Shown piece by piece: positions 52,704-64,000 of a DNA stretch of 64,000 nucleotides. The number at the start of each line of letters is the position of its first letter. The stretch's first letter is position 1. The stretch spans positions 50,187,511-50,251,510 of the forward strand of contig CM035235.1 of the NCBI GenBank assembly GCA_020226215.1, in the 5' to 3' direction. The stretch is from Sindora glabra. Taxonomy: Eukaryota > Streptophyta > Magnoliopsida > Fabales > Fabaceae. The position numbers and the translations under genes were made by a program. The notes below the pieces were generated by a model, which worked only from the letters and a program-made list of their open reading frames with translations, searched no databases and was not told the DNA's origin.

Positions 52704-53972
52704 CCCCATAATATATTTAATTATAATAATAACCTTAAAATAATTATATTCTTAAAATGTCCCTAGTCATATATCATTGTGGATTGGGTTGCTTTGATAT
52801 GTTAAAACTAGCATGTGCAGTGACTTATATGAGATATAAAGTATGTACATGAGTACAAGTTAGAGAACTTGTATACTGGATCAACTTACCTTAAGAACAC
52901 TATATGGATCGTTATATGAGTATCATAAGTGATTCTTAGTAATCATTATTAATATAGTCCTTTGATCTGAGATCGCCAAGGTTCCCTATATATGAGTTTC
53001 ATATTTTGATACTACTCTATATCACTTATGGTTGAGTGAATGTAAAGGTATTTATTGGATATGTCACATATCATGTAGATGAATTTGTGTGATCAAGATG
53101 GAATTTGTCCTTCCCATATAATAGGATTAACATCTGTGGGTCCCTTGATTAAGTAAAGCTGAGAAAATGCATAGTCATGCTCAGATGAATTGACATGGAA
53201 TGTTAACTACATTTACTTCAATCAGCTTACTTAGGAATCAAGAAACCTTTAGATTGGGCTATACAGGAATAATACAGTCCATGTCTCATATTCAATCTAG
53301 ATGTTTAAGATAAAAGGACATAGATAATAATTACGCATAAAAGTTCAGTCGAATCACCAACTTTCTCATTACTTGGGTAGTAATGATATGTTACTAGACA
53401 CTGCTCATTATTTATGATCATTAATGTAATTTATAATCATTGTCAATGTAATGAGAGCTTGTAGGGTCACACACTTAAAGCCTAGTGGATTTGGAATTAA
53501 TGGACTAAATTGTTTAGGCTTAATATTTGAAAATTCCATATTATAATTATAAGTCCCAATAATAAGTCTATAATTATATATGGACTAAAGCCCAATTGGT
53601 TAGAGTTTTCTATGCACCTATTTAAATATGCTTGTTGGGTAATAATAGATGATTATTCATGCATCCCAAAGCATAGAAAAACTTTAGGACTCCTCATTGA
53701 CCATAACCCTTGAAAAGGCATAATTAGCATTATGAGGTTAAGGAGAAGAATTCCAACTAGTATTCATGAGAACATTCATTGGTGATCTACTAGTTCATGT
53801 GGATACATCGGAATTTTCGGTCGAAAGGAAGTCGAAAAGGTGATCAATGAGTGAGTTCTTGAATCATCAGAAAGGTATTGAACGAATCTTCATTCTAATC
53901 TAATGTTTTACATGGATCCGTTTACTAGGATCGGTTAAGTCCGTTGCGCTTATTTGGCTCCCGATCCTAACG
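52577..53972 (+). mobile_element. Solo Ty1/copia-type LTR with 5-bp target duplication
   Basis: The LTR starts TGTTAGTGTATATGCCC and ends GGCTCCCGATCCTAACG. It is 1396 bp and flanked on both sides by AAAAG (52572-52576 and 53973-53977), a perfect 5-bp duplication. Text near the end (ACATGGATCCG ... CCGTTGCGCTTATTTGGCTCC) is typical of a large plant copia LTR group. The terminal CG is probably a mutated CA. There is no primer site or coding DNA, so unequal recombination between LTRs has removed the interior. A (AT)n run lies inside it. Confidence 0.75.
52659..52701. repeat. (AT)n microsatellite
   Basis: About 21 AT dinucleotides, located inside the solo LTR near its 5' end. Confidence 0.95.
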
Positions 53973-53977
53973 AAAAG

Positions 53978-54724
53978 TCTCATATATCTTTCACTTCGTA
54001 AATCAATTGTTTACATATATCAATTATTAATGGAATATAAAAATAATATAAAAAAATAACTTAAAGCTGTTAAATATAGGAATTTGATTAGAAGTTGAAC
54101 AATTATATGATCTAATAAAATAATTTAAATTAAATAATATTTTATGCTATTATTTAATTGGTTCTATCAACTCTTTGCGGTTTAGTGATGAAAAATAAGA
54201 AAGACAACTAAAGAAAGAAAATGAGAGAAAAATGACATATTTTTTGTAATGAAAAACGTAAAAAAGTAATAACATAAAGAAAATATGATCATTAATAAGA
54301 ACATAAATAAAAAATATTATATGTTTAGTGGAGCAGTTTCATCCTTAAAATTAATAATAATAATTTATTAAAAATGCAATTGTAATATTAGATTATATCA
54401 AATAAAAAGAGTATCGATATTGTATTTTCTTTCTTCACAGTTATTCATCTCATTCAAACAATAAGAACGAAAATGATCATCTACTTATTTTCTATTCCCT
54501 TCATTTTCTCATATCTATTTTTTTTCCTTAAATGTTGTAAAAAAACCTTTCATCTAATTTAAAATTTTGAATTTTTATTATGAAGTGACACATTCTTTAC
54601 AGTATTAAATGTTTTTGGACTGCCATATATGATGTATATAATATTAATTTATGTATTAGGAATTCCGAAGAGTTTACTTTTTTTATTTTTTTTTAGCTAA
54701 CTGCGATAATTTATTTAACTTCTA
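53978..54724. other. AT-rich intergenic DNA
   Basis: No gene or bounded repeat was recognised. Confidence 0.5.
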
Positions 54725-54990
54725 TAGTGTATCTTGGGTCGCATTCCATTCGCGCATCCACATAAAGACATAATTGCCATGCGACAGGTCTTCTGGGCCG
54801 AGAGGGCTAATAAATGTAATAGTGGATCAGACTATAATCCATGAGCCCGAGCCCTATGGGCTGATTATGAACTTCACGGGCCCTTGTAGTTTCCTAGCCT
54901 TGGGTCGCCCAAGAACTATGACGGAGTAAATGAATGTGATTAGAACGGGAGGTGTGTGAAATGACAATACATTCCTAGCTCTATATTATG
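54725..54990. other. GC-richer island of unknown origin
   Basis: A roughly 265-bp stretch much less AT-rich than its surroundings, with GGGCC-type words (CTGGGCCGAG, GAGCCCGAGCCC, TATGGGCTGA, CACGGGCCC) and several CG dinucleotides. No open frame of note. The TGGGCY words resemble plant promoter 'site II' elements, but no gene follows on either strand. It could be a recent insertion or a gene remnant. Confidence 0.4.
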
Positions 54991-55009
54991 TATCGCGTAA
55001 AATTAAGGG

Positions 55010-56191
55010 GACAGTACATAGTACCCCATAAAATTTAGTCAAGTGACAAAAACAGTATATAATCTTTAAAATTCTACACTAAATCTTTCTAAATTTTAGG
55101 AAAAAAAAATAAGATTATTAAGTTTATGATTAAAATTAGCAATAAAGACCTCATATTCTATTTTTCTCCCTCTACTGTTTTTCTCTTACTAGAATTTGTA
55201 TCCAATTAAGAAGAAAGTTTAAGATTAACTAATTTATACATTTTTAACTAAAATGGGAAAGCAAAATTGATTGAATCATTACCTACATAAATTATAAAGT
55301 TTCTCCAAAGTAGGTTTCATTAGAATTATCCCAAAATGTCTTCATACAAATTTCATCTATTTTGTGTATCGATTTGGAAATTAAAGTTAGTAATTCGATT
55401 ACTAAAAAATTTAAGTTCCATAGGCTAGAATATTACATTTAACAATAAATAAATAAAACTTATAAATTAATATTGCATTATAAGTAAAGAATTTAAGCTA
55501 TCAAATTTAATATTTTAAATTCAATTAAAATAAATGTCATTTTACAAATTTTATATTTATTATTCTTAAAACACTGTATTAACTATCATCCCTTGTTCAC
55601 ATAAATTAAGCAAAGTTATCCCTTTCAATTTAATTATTGAAATTGAATAGTGCAAAATTTCAAAGTATTTACTAAATGTTTTATTTGAGAATTACATTAA
55701 TGAATTTTGAGAAAACACTACGATTTGCTTGCATCATTTTACAATTTGCAAAATAACTAATATTTCTCTTAGTTCTATGTATTTATACCTTTTTATAGAT
55801 GGCTTCATTCCATTTATTTTAGATCACAATAGTACAAGTCCTCACTTGCCCCACTTCTGTTATTGTAACATAATCTTATAGACTCAAGGTATTTCCACAT
55901 AATTATCATTCATTTTTTTAATTTTGTTATTTAACTTATATCACAATTACAATTCATAAGATGTTTCCATTTATGTGTAAGAATTGTACAAATCAAATAT
56001 AATTACCCTTCTTATTTTAAGAGAGGGATAGAAGAGAGAGAAAGATAGAAGATGGGATCATTATTGTTAGTTTTAACAACAAATTAACTAGTTTCACTTT
56101 TTCCCCCAAGGTTTAGGGGGTTTGGTGTAGGATTTTAAGGTTTTTATGCCATTTTTATCACTTGGCCAAATTTCAAGGAGTGATGTGTAAT
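55010..56191. mobile_element. Non-autonomous element with roughly 190-bp TIRs
   Basis: The left end (55010-55200) reads GTCAAGTGACAAAAACAG, TTAAAATTCTACACTAAATC and TAAAATTAGCAATAA.GA. The right end (56004-56191), reverse-complemented, reads GCCAAGTGATAAAAATGG, TTAAAATCCTACACCAAACC and TTAAAACTAACAATAATGA. Both arms then run into a CT-rich tract. Long TIRs suggest a Mutator-like element, but no clear 9-bp duplication was found, so the superfamily is open. The 0.8-kb interior is AT-rich without coding motifs. Confidence 0.6.
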
Positions 56192-56381
56192 TTTTTTAGA
56201 AATTAATTAGAAACAAGTTATTAAATTAATTAACTAATAATATTTAAATGTAGTCATATGTTATTAATTTACCGTTGATTTTATATAATGAAACTTCTTA
56301 TGAATGGCCCTTATTGGATCTGTGCTACATATAAAATTATGGCTTGTAACCATTTTTATAACCATACACAAAATAAAATTT

Positions 56382-56946
56382 TGGCTTAATTATTTTGGAA
56401 ATTTATTGACTTGTACATTTCATAATTTACATACTAAAGCTATTAATATCAATATTTAATGACCCAATAAGTGACACAAAAGTAATGGTTATTTAATACT
56501 TAGGTCCAACTTAATTTTATGAGTATATATCATATGGTGGATAGGATTTATGACTCAGTTAATTAATCAAAGGATCCCTACTTCTTTTTATCTAGTATGC
56601 GGTTTGTTAATGTTCCATCCATTAATTTACATAATTAAGGTTTCTCTCTTTTAGAGAGAAGAGCATGAGAATTTTGTAAAATGATTGATTCCTCGCACAT
56701 TTTTTTCTTTATGTTTTTTTTCAGGGATTGATTTGTTTATTGAATTTTATATGACATATAGAGGTTGTTGATTTTATAAAGAAAAGTTAAGGTTGTCCAG
56801 GATGATTTAGGAAACAAGGTCACAATAAAAATTTCTCTTCTTTATCCATTCTATATTGTCTTTCATTTATTGTTAAATAAATTATTCTATAGTATACAAT
56901 TGGTGATTTGGGAGTATATTTGTAAATTAATGTTAAATTTGTCAAC
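56382..56946 (+). repeat. 5' LTR of the copia element
   Basis: Direct-repeat partner of 62062-62612. The exact 5' end is uncertain by some 10 bp, because the first 50-60 bp align poorly to the clearer start of the 3' LTR (TGTTAGAATTTTTATTAATTTGG). Confidence 0.7.
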
Positions 56947-56948
56947 AG

Positions 56949-56964
56949 TGATATTAGAGCTTGG
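56949..56964 (+). other. Primer binding site (initiator-Met tRNA type)
   Basis: TGATATTAGAGCTTGG differs by two transitions from the common plant copia TGGTATCAGAGCTTGG, and sits 3 nt beyond the inferred LTR end. Confidence 0.6.
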
Positions 56965-59188
56965 CTAATTGTATGTCATAGATAATTTATTGGAACATTC
57001 TTGAGGAAAAGTTTCACATTATTTTCTTGGATATGATTATTGGATCATAAATTGTGTGTAAACCTACGGACTAAGTTTATGGAAAATGGATATGCCCTGT
57101 GTATGTTTTCTCTATTGCTGATATGGTTTTCTCAACTGCGTTACCTTTTATGACTAGTTAACCACTAATGATTATGATGAGTCTCGCTAGATTAGACATG
57201 ATCCAAGGTTATGATCAGTTGTATACAGTGATTCAAAAAAGCAAGTTTGCCAAACCCCTACTTTTTTTTATCTTTTCTTTCTATTCCAAGTGGACAATTT
57301 AATTCAGAGTGAGACACTTGAACAGTTCCCTATTGACCCTTGAATTACGATTTTGTGATCAATTTGATAATTTTATATGATGAATCCCGCAGATGAGATA
57401 TCATTGCTAATGATGCCTCTGATAATATATGCATATATCAGTTCTGAGCGACCATTCACAGTAAGAATTGCATAGATTTCTTGTAAAGCTTCATATATGT
57501 CTCTGAAACATATATGTTTCGAATTTTATCTTGTTATTAGAGAAAACATAAGCAACTCACAGTTTTGCTAAAACAGAAAATCAGACTACGTTACTGTGCT
57601 TCCTACTGTTTCTTTGAATTTAATGCTGGTACCTAAGTTTTTTTTTTTGGCGAAACATAGATATGCATTTCCTTTATTTTATATATAAATGGGCTTTTAC
57701 TGAATCTGGGTGTGGACAGTATACTGTTTTTAGGCCACTGTTGTATATATGCAGAAAAATCATGGAGGAGCATTTGTTGATGTGTTGATGTATACTATTT
57801 TTTTTTTTGGTGAGGTTTCGTTTGAAATTGTTGTTCTTATGCATTCAAAGCATAATTTTCTGTTTCATTGAGTTAGATGTCTCCTGTAAAATAGCTTCTT
57901 TTCCTTTGGAATCACGTTGCAAGGGTTCTTTTGTATTATCTCATATACAAAATTTTACCAATTCTTTATTATTTTTAAGATGTTGCTGGCTGAGTATCAC
58001 ATTTTGATTATTTTCTGGAGTAAAAATTCATCCAAAAGGGATAAAATTCCTAGAGATATTTCCGCACCTGTGCACCTATTTTTGATTTTTTTGAGAATTT
58101 TGAAATTCCAATTTCATGCATTTTTTAGATTAAGTTTGAATAAGTAAGCCTAGTATTGTGGTTTATGGAGTATTGAAGTTGTTTTAAAATCGGAAATGCA
58201 AGGAAAAATCTAGAAATCTAGTACGTGTCTCTAAGCATTTTGAAAACTTCAAAAATAAATTTGTGCGCATTTTGGATAATTTTTTGGATTGGGTCAGTTA
58301 AGAAATCGAATATTGGATGATTTGTTGTGAAAATAGTGCAAAAAAATCACACAAAATTGCATTTAAATAGCTCAGGTTGATTGCAAGTTAGAGATGGGTC
58401 AACCTCGCCCAATTACAGGCCAAACGAGCGAAGAGGATGAAGAACAATGCAATCTGTGTGGGTGGCGCATATGATCCACTAGCACTTCCACGGAAGAATT
58501 TTTAAGCAGTGAATATACCTTTGCGCTCCATTCTTTGAGCACTATTTTGTGTGCATTTTTTCAAATTTTTCTAAAAGTAATTTTTTTTAATCTTTGCCCA
58601 TTTAATTTAAGTGTGCATTTGAATTTATTTTGTGACAAAATTTTTTTCAAGTAATTCCTATGATGTAAGCTACATTTTGTAATTTTTTAGTGTTTTTTTA
58701 CCTTCTTTGATGATGTAACATTTTTTTACATTATTATGGAATTAATAAGAATTAGAAAATGCTCATATTATATTATGAAATTTTGTATAATTTTGTACTC
58801 ACCTTTTTGTAGAACTAGTTGCATAAAATTTTGCCTAAAAAAATTGAGAAAATTATTTTTAAAGTGCATAAAAGAGATGCTATGTTAATAGTATTAAATA
58901 TCCTCAATATTATACTTGTTAATATAATTCATTGAGGATAATATGAGTATAAGGTTAAATATTATGTTCCTAAGATTTTTAGACTTCTATTGGTATTAGG
59001 TTTTAGGAGTGTATATTTAACTATTATATTATATTGTAAGGTTTTAAATACCCTTGAATATTAGACCTTATAATGTAATACTGTATGAAATTACATAGAT
59101 TATTTTAAGAGAAAAATGTAAATATGATTAAAGTCATTACATACAATAATAGGATAATGCATTTTTCTTAACTTCGTTGTTTATGCAA
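56965..59188 (+). other. Long non-coding leader or insertion inside the copia element
   Basis: About 2.2 kb between primer site and gag, against a few hundred bases at most in typical copia elements. 57360-58520 has higher GC and T-rich, intron-like composition (for example CATTGAGTTAGATGTCTCCTG), unlike the rest of the element. The frames at 57807-58007 and 57917-58147 have no recognisable domain. A later insertion or a captured host fragment is possible. Confidence 0.4.
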
Positions 59189-59860
59189 TTGATCTCAATA
59201 AAGATGCTAAATGGGACATGTTACAATGAATGGGCCAAATTTATGAAATTGCATTTGGTGATCACAAGCATGGATATGATAATTTTAGAAATGGAACCCA
59301 TTATTAATGTAAACTTGAGAGTCTAGAGCAAAAAAATAATAATAAATGTGAAAATGGATGTATTGAAATCGAGTTAGTTTGATACTCATGAAATATACTT
59401 TTGATTGAATCATTAGAAAAAGTACCATTAAGTTTGTGTATGCTTTAATCTCTTTTGATTATAATTACCGGAAAAAGGCTATTATCTCTTATTGCCTAGA
59501 AAAACAATCTATGATGAAATCATTAGAGTGCAAGAGCATATCTTGAAATTACTTAAGTATTATAAGCTTGAAAGCATGAAGGTTGATTTGAAAGATAGTT
59601 TTTTGATTTGGCATGCATTAAAGTTATTTCTTTCAAAATTTGATAATCTGAAGGTCTAGTATAACACTTAAAATAAAGTAGATAGTAATAAACTAACATC
59701 CATTGGAAGACATAAGAAGAGGAAAGATTCAATTGGTTAAATTTAGTTATAATTGTTTGACTTTAAAATAGTAGGTAAGAGAGCATTTTAGGAATAACCA
59801 TGGGAGACTCTCATTGCTTCAAACCTAAGAAACCTAAGGAAGCACATTAGAGTTAAAGAT
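59189..59860 (+). pseudogene. Copia gag remnant
   Basis: The frame from 59201 reads KMLNGTCYNEWAKFMKLHLV, the 'LNG.NY.EW...M...L' start of plant copia gag (UBN2 type). After stops, SFLIWHALKLFLSKFDNLK (about 59609-59662) matches the '..L...L..LP..FD.....' block, and FKPKKPKEAH (about 59820) resembles the basic linker before the zinc knuckle. The knuckle itself is not recognisable. Confidence 0.65.
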
Positions 59861-60540
59861 GATTATTTATATTTGTGACTTGATTTATGCCAAAAACATA
59901 AATTTTTTCCATTAAAAAATTATTTCTCAGTTATCATTTTTTATCTTGATGATTATTCATCATTTTGATTTTGACAAATAAAATTTATTTTGATTGTTTT
60001 TCCTAGATACATGATTTGATGCATTATATTAGCATTTTACTAAATCCACTTGAAACTTAACACTAAAACCATTTCTAGGCCTTGGGCTAACCATTCATTT
60101 AAAGGATGCTTTTGGATAATAGGAGCTATAGGATGTCATATAAGGTAGGAGTCAGAAAGAAAGTGTAGTGGCTTTACTGGAAGCATGAATTGACGAATTG
60201 TTTATTGTCATTCCATGATATAATCTAATGTAACTAATAGAGTAAAAGTGTTATGAAAACCTTTTGAGAATGTCCTATAAAGCGTAATATGAAACTTTGA
60301 AGTGGATTAAAGAGATTAGAAATAAATTAAACTACTCGTGAATAGTAAGCCAATTAGAAACAAATAAAATTTTAAGTTTAGAATGGATGTTCAAGTGAAA
60401 CTAAGGGTTTAAGATCAAGTTAGTAGTCAAAGGGCTACACTAAAAATGAATGCATGGACTATAAAGAAACTTCTTCACTAATGACTTCAAATTGTTGTTG
60501 CATAGGTAGCTTATTTTATTAAGATCTACATCTATTAAAG

Positions 60541-61260
60541 CTTAAAATAGCCTTTCTAGATGGTGACTCATTAGAAATAGTACAAAATAATCGTACAATT
60601 TTCAAGAGGATGAAAATGTGTTGTGCATAATGTAAAGAGATTTGTCTACATAAGTCTTATCTCAATTTTAATGAGAATATAACTTATCTTAGATTCAAGG
60701 AGAGTAACATATACTAGCATTTGATGAAAAGTACAAGCATTTTAGCAATTCTAGTTTTGTCTAATGATGACATTTTCCTAATCAGTGATAATATGAACAT
60801 CTTGATTGAGACAAAATTATAATGAAAGACCTAGGAGTACCTCCTTGTATAGATATTGAGGTTTTTTATGATAGGCCCTAGAGGTATTTGGGATAGTCAT
60901 GTCAGAAAAGCTTAACACATTGGTATACTCTCATATTTGTTTGTTAATCCAAAATTATAAGGTTTTATTAAGCCTAATGTCATTATAAGTGATAAAGAAA
61001 ATATGTAATAAGGAATATTTCATAAGCATCAATCATTGGTAGCCTGTTATGTATTTAGGTCAAAGACATTAGATTACTACTAATAAGGTACTTGGGTGAT
61101 GTAAATAATTACATACTAACCTATGGAAGATTAGGAAATTTTATAAGTGCAAGCTACTTGAACTCTTTTAATTAGTTATCCAGGTGATTATGAATCTATG
61201 TCTGGATGTATGTTAAAAGGAGTTGTATTCTGAAAAATATTAAGCAATTATTTATAATAA
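60541..61260 (+). pseudogene. Copia reverse transcriptase / RNase H remnant
   Basis: LKIAFLDGDSLE at 60541 matches the copia RT block 'VKTAFLNGDLEE.VYM'. QEDENVLC near 60605 matches 'F.......VC.L'. MKDLGVPPCIDIEVFYDRP at 60822 matches 'F.MKDLG...YILGI...RDR'. Near 61024 come ASIIGSL and (61095) YLGDVNNYILTYG, the start of the copia RNase H region. The YVDDM segment is missing or unrecognisable, and several frameshifts and stops interrupt the region. Confidence 0.65.
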
Positions 61261-62061
61261 CCTCTATTATAGAGGTAGGGCATGTTGCATGATATAAATA
61301 TTCCTATGGAATTGTTTGTTTAAGGTATTTTCATTCTTAAACATTATATTTTATTATGATAATACTATTCCATGATATTCTTTTTAAGCAATAAAGTTTA
61401 GCTCATGATAAAAACTTTAGTATAGAGTACTTATTTGTGAGAAAAAGAGATAAGCAAGTATATTATTTCTTTTTCCATGGATTGTATTTTTGTAAATCTA
61501 CCAACAAAGGCTTAGGAATTGGTATAACTCATGATTATTAAATAATCTGAATTTGTTTAAACCTTTCGGTGTTCTAGATTAGTAAGAGTTTTGATGATAT
61601 AAACTCATTATTATCTTGAGATATATTTAAATAAAATATTGAAAATGACATGTTTATGATGTCACTATATATTTTGTATACATTTTGGTTATGGTATGTG
61701 GTTAGAGATATTTAAATCATGTCTCATTATAATATTAAAAATATTAATTCTCATTAAGCATCATGGTTGAATGCTAGGATCATTATGTGGGAATTTACAT
61801 TTAGTTATGTTAAAATTATGTAAATATTATTACACAAATTTATGTTTATGTTAATATCTATATCAGATATTAATTATTTTAGTTGGCAAAGTTTAGGCAT
61901 TCAATATATTTGATATTAATATCCTTTTGAATATAATATTTAACATTGTTGGATACTTATGATTTCAATTACACTTGAAGCTATAATAGTATAATTTATT
62001 GTATAGGCATTAATATTAAAGTGACTATTATTTATAAATTATGTGGGTCAAAGTGAGAAAT

Positions 62062-62612
62062 TGTTAGAATTTTTATTAATTTGGACACCTCGTAATTTAA
62101 AAATTAAAGTCATTAATGTCAATATTTAAAGACCCAATAAATGACATAAAAGTAATGGGTATTTAGTACCTAGACTAAACATGATTTTATGAGTATAACT
62201 TTTGTGATAGATAGGATTCATGACCCAGTTAACTCATGAAAAGGTCCCCATCTCTTTAACTTTATTATGCAGTTTGCTAACATTCCATCAATTTATAGAA
62301 TTAAAGGTCTTTTCTTTCCAAAAAGAAAAGTATGAAGGTTTTGTAGAGGGAGTGATTCTCTATCACACATTCTTTTTTTTTGTGTTATTTTTAGGGATTA
62401 ATTTGTTTATTGAATCTTATATGAATTATAAAGGTTATAGATTTTATAAAGAGGAGCCAAAGTTATCTAGGATAATTTAGGTGATAAACCAACAATATAA
62501 TTTCTCTCCTCTACCTATTTTATGCTATTTCTTAGTTATTGTTCAATAAACTATGCTATGATATACAATTGAGGATTCAAGAAAATATTTACAAATTTAT
62601 ATTAAATTGGCT
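62062..62612 (+). repeat. 3' LTR of the copia element
   Basis: Starts TGTTAGAATTTTTATTAATTTGG after the purine-rich AAAGTGAGAAAT. Partner of 56382-56946. Confidence 0.7.
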
Positions 62613-63299
62613 AAAAAATTACAATTTTAATTTTGAATATTAATGTAATTTAAATAAAATATTTTATATTAATCCCGTCAATATACTATTTGAATTAAAT
62701 TAAATTCTATTCAAATTATTAACTTTTGTGAAGTTTAAGTTCAAAAAATCTTGGTTAGCATTCATTGAAAGGAAAATTTGGTGAAACTATTTTTTTTTTC
62801 ACATAAGAAAACATGTAAATCACATAATTCATCTAAACTGTAAAACTCCCTTATTTGGACATTAGTATCACATAACAAATTAATTTTCCTCCTAATGATT
62901 GTTAACTTAGAATCCCATTGAAGTTTTGCATATCAACTTATTTAAATTTCAATGTGAAATTACATAGTTTTGAGAATTACTTAATGTTAAATAGTTATTA
63001 TATAATTGAAGCTTATAGTAGTAATCAAATAATTGAGCTTAATGAGATATATATATTTATTGTAGATATTTTATGTATATGTCTTGTCATTAAGACATCA
63101 ATGATAAGCATGTTGGCCTAGTGGAGTTTACTAAGATAGGTCATAGTTCACATCCTAGTCATGTTGTAGTCACCCCATGAATTATAAAATGAAAAAATTC
63201 CATTTTTTCTTTATGTATTACGACCCTCTAAAAACTTTAAATATCTTAAGATATCTACATGTGAAAATGATAAATTAATATAAATAAATATAAGATAAG
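62613..63299. other. AT-rich intergenic DNA
   Basis: No gene recognised. The frame at 62918-63121 has no domain. Confidence 0.5.
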
Positions 63300-64000
63300 A
63301 CTTTTTGTAGATAATAATTAAAACTTTTGAAATGAAGTTGAGAAAAAAAATTGGATGAATTAATTAAGAAAAAGTGGATGGAATATGACGTTTAAAGGTA
63401 AACAGTATTAAGATGAAAATATGGAGGAAAATTAATACAGTTTTTTTCCATTTTATCCTATCTTTATTTCCTTTGTTCTCCTTAAAACTTCAACTCACCC
63501 TTTTTCACTCTTCAATTTTCTAAAATCCTTAACACCTTCCCTCTCACTTTTCTTTATCTTTCTTTTTTTTTCTTCATTTTCTTCTTTAATCAAGCTAAAA
63601 AGGAACCAAATCTTATCAAATATTTTATACAATTAAGGTAAGATCTCTTATTCCTACATTATTGTCAAGCTCTTATTCAAATTTTCCTTTAGGTATAAAA
63701 GAATTTAAGCATTCAAGCTTAAAAGGGAAAATATGAGCCCTAACCATAAATTTGATGATTTTAAAGAATTAAAAACACCTGAATCTCATTTCTAGCTACC
63801 AAGTATCTCCTTTAAGTAAGATGAGTAAATATTATAGCCTAACTTTTAAGATTCAATGAACTTTGTTTGGTATGATATGAGTTTGATACATTTTTATGAT
63901 TATATGAGAAATTCATTGATTGTGATGTTTGATTGAAGATTGTTATTGAATCTAGCATAAATTAAGTGATATACATGTGTATTAATAATTTGGTGAAGTT
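63300..64000 (+). mobile_element. Gypsy-type LTR fragment, runs off the window (uncertain)
   Basis: Same order of words as 35630-36140: AATATGGAGGAAAATTAATA, a long pyrimidine-rich tract (63450-63590), then GATGAGTAAATATTATAGCCTAA (63812). Probably another member of the same LTR family. Confidence 0.4.

Larger units (their letters stand above)
56382..62612 (+). mobile_element. Decayed Ty1/copia retrotransposon with both LTRs
   Basis: The LTRs at about 56382-56946 and 62062-62612 share GACCCAATAAGTGACA, TTTTATGAGTATA, GGGATTGATTTGTTTATTGAAT and ATACAATTG.. in order. A degenerate initiator-Met primer site follows the 5' LTR (TGATATTAGAGCTTGG, 56949; the usual form is TGGTATCAGAGC). The 3' LTR is preceded by GGGTCAAAGTGAGAAAT, a worn polypurine tract. 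Gag (59.2 kb) and RT (60.5 kb) remnants lie inside in the expected order. Frames are broken throughout and the LTRs are strongly diverged, so the copy is old. The leader between primer site and gag is unusually long (about 2.2 kb). Confidence 0.75.

Noticed and set aside
52551..52766. 71-residue plus-strand frame with a Tyr-Ile run
   Set aside because: It crosses the start of the solo LTR and its (AT)n run; not a gene.
57807..58147. Overlapping frames within the copia leader as a small gene
   Set aside because: No domain, no clear splice or promoter context; kept only as part of the odd-leader finding.

Overview
The window looks like plant nuclear DNA, most likely from a eudicot. It is extremely AT-rich, has spliced genes separated by long decayed transposon tracts, and carries an IQ67-domain (IQD) gene, a family confined to land plants. 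No bacterial, organellar, rRNA, tRNA or CRISPR signal was recognised. I cannot name the species.

Only one host protein-coding gene is convincingly present: an IQD calmodulin-binding protein on the minus strand, with five exons between 28268 and 25562. I rebuilt its exon structure by hand. All four introns are phase 0. Intron 3 uses a GC donor (GCAAGT) instead of GT. In this assembly the last exon has one extra base in a GGGG run, which stops the protein about 46 residues before the conserved C-terminus. A CT-rich leader with a weak TATA-like site lies upstream and an AATAAA lies downstream.

The rest is repeats. From left to right: a foldback hairpin (1.02-1.29 kb); a PIF/Harbinger-like non-autonomous element (1.56-3.38 kb); two diverged LTR-like direct repeats with a 137-bp tandem duplication (5.1-6.7 kb); antisense LTR-like DNA (6.85-10.6 kb); a hAT-type MITE with a near-perfect 8-bp target duplication (11.75-12.02 kb); a LINE fragment carrying only the RT-linked zinc-binding domain (14.15-14.64 kb); a nearly full-length dead LINE with ORF1, endonuclease, RT and RNase H (21.74-15.6 kb, minus); two copies of a Stowaway-like MITE, one expanded internally (21.8-23.4 kb); more foldback repeats (24.1-24.8 kb); and the IQD gene (25.5-28.5 kb).

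The right half continues with a coding-poor Ty1/copia derivative (31.0-34.2 kb), Ty3/gypsy-like LTR pieces (35.6-39.1, 42.6-44.7 and 63.3-64 kb), a 256-bp tandem duplication (39.2-39.7 kb), a large foldback element (40.2-40.8 kb), long compound microsatellites (45.3 and 49.0 kb), a 187-nt hairpin (49.55-49.74 kb), a roughly 0.93-kb degenerate tandem array (50.3-52.4 kb), a solo copia LTR with a perfect 5-bp target duplication (52.58-53.97 kb), a long-TIR element (55.0-56.2 kb), and a decayed Ty1/copia element with both LTRs, primer binding site, gag and RT remnants (56.4-62.6 kb).

I see no evidence of a new multi-gene system. The points most worth a second look are the IQD frameshift and GC-AG intron, the hairpin at 49.55 kb, the unusually long leader of the 56.4-62.6 kb copia element, and the consistent transition-type decay of the LINE's catalytic codons. 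All calls come from reading the sequence and from memory of the families. No database search was run.
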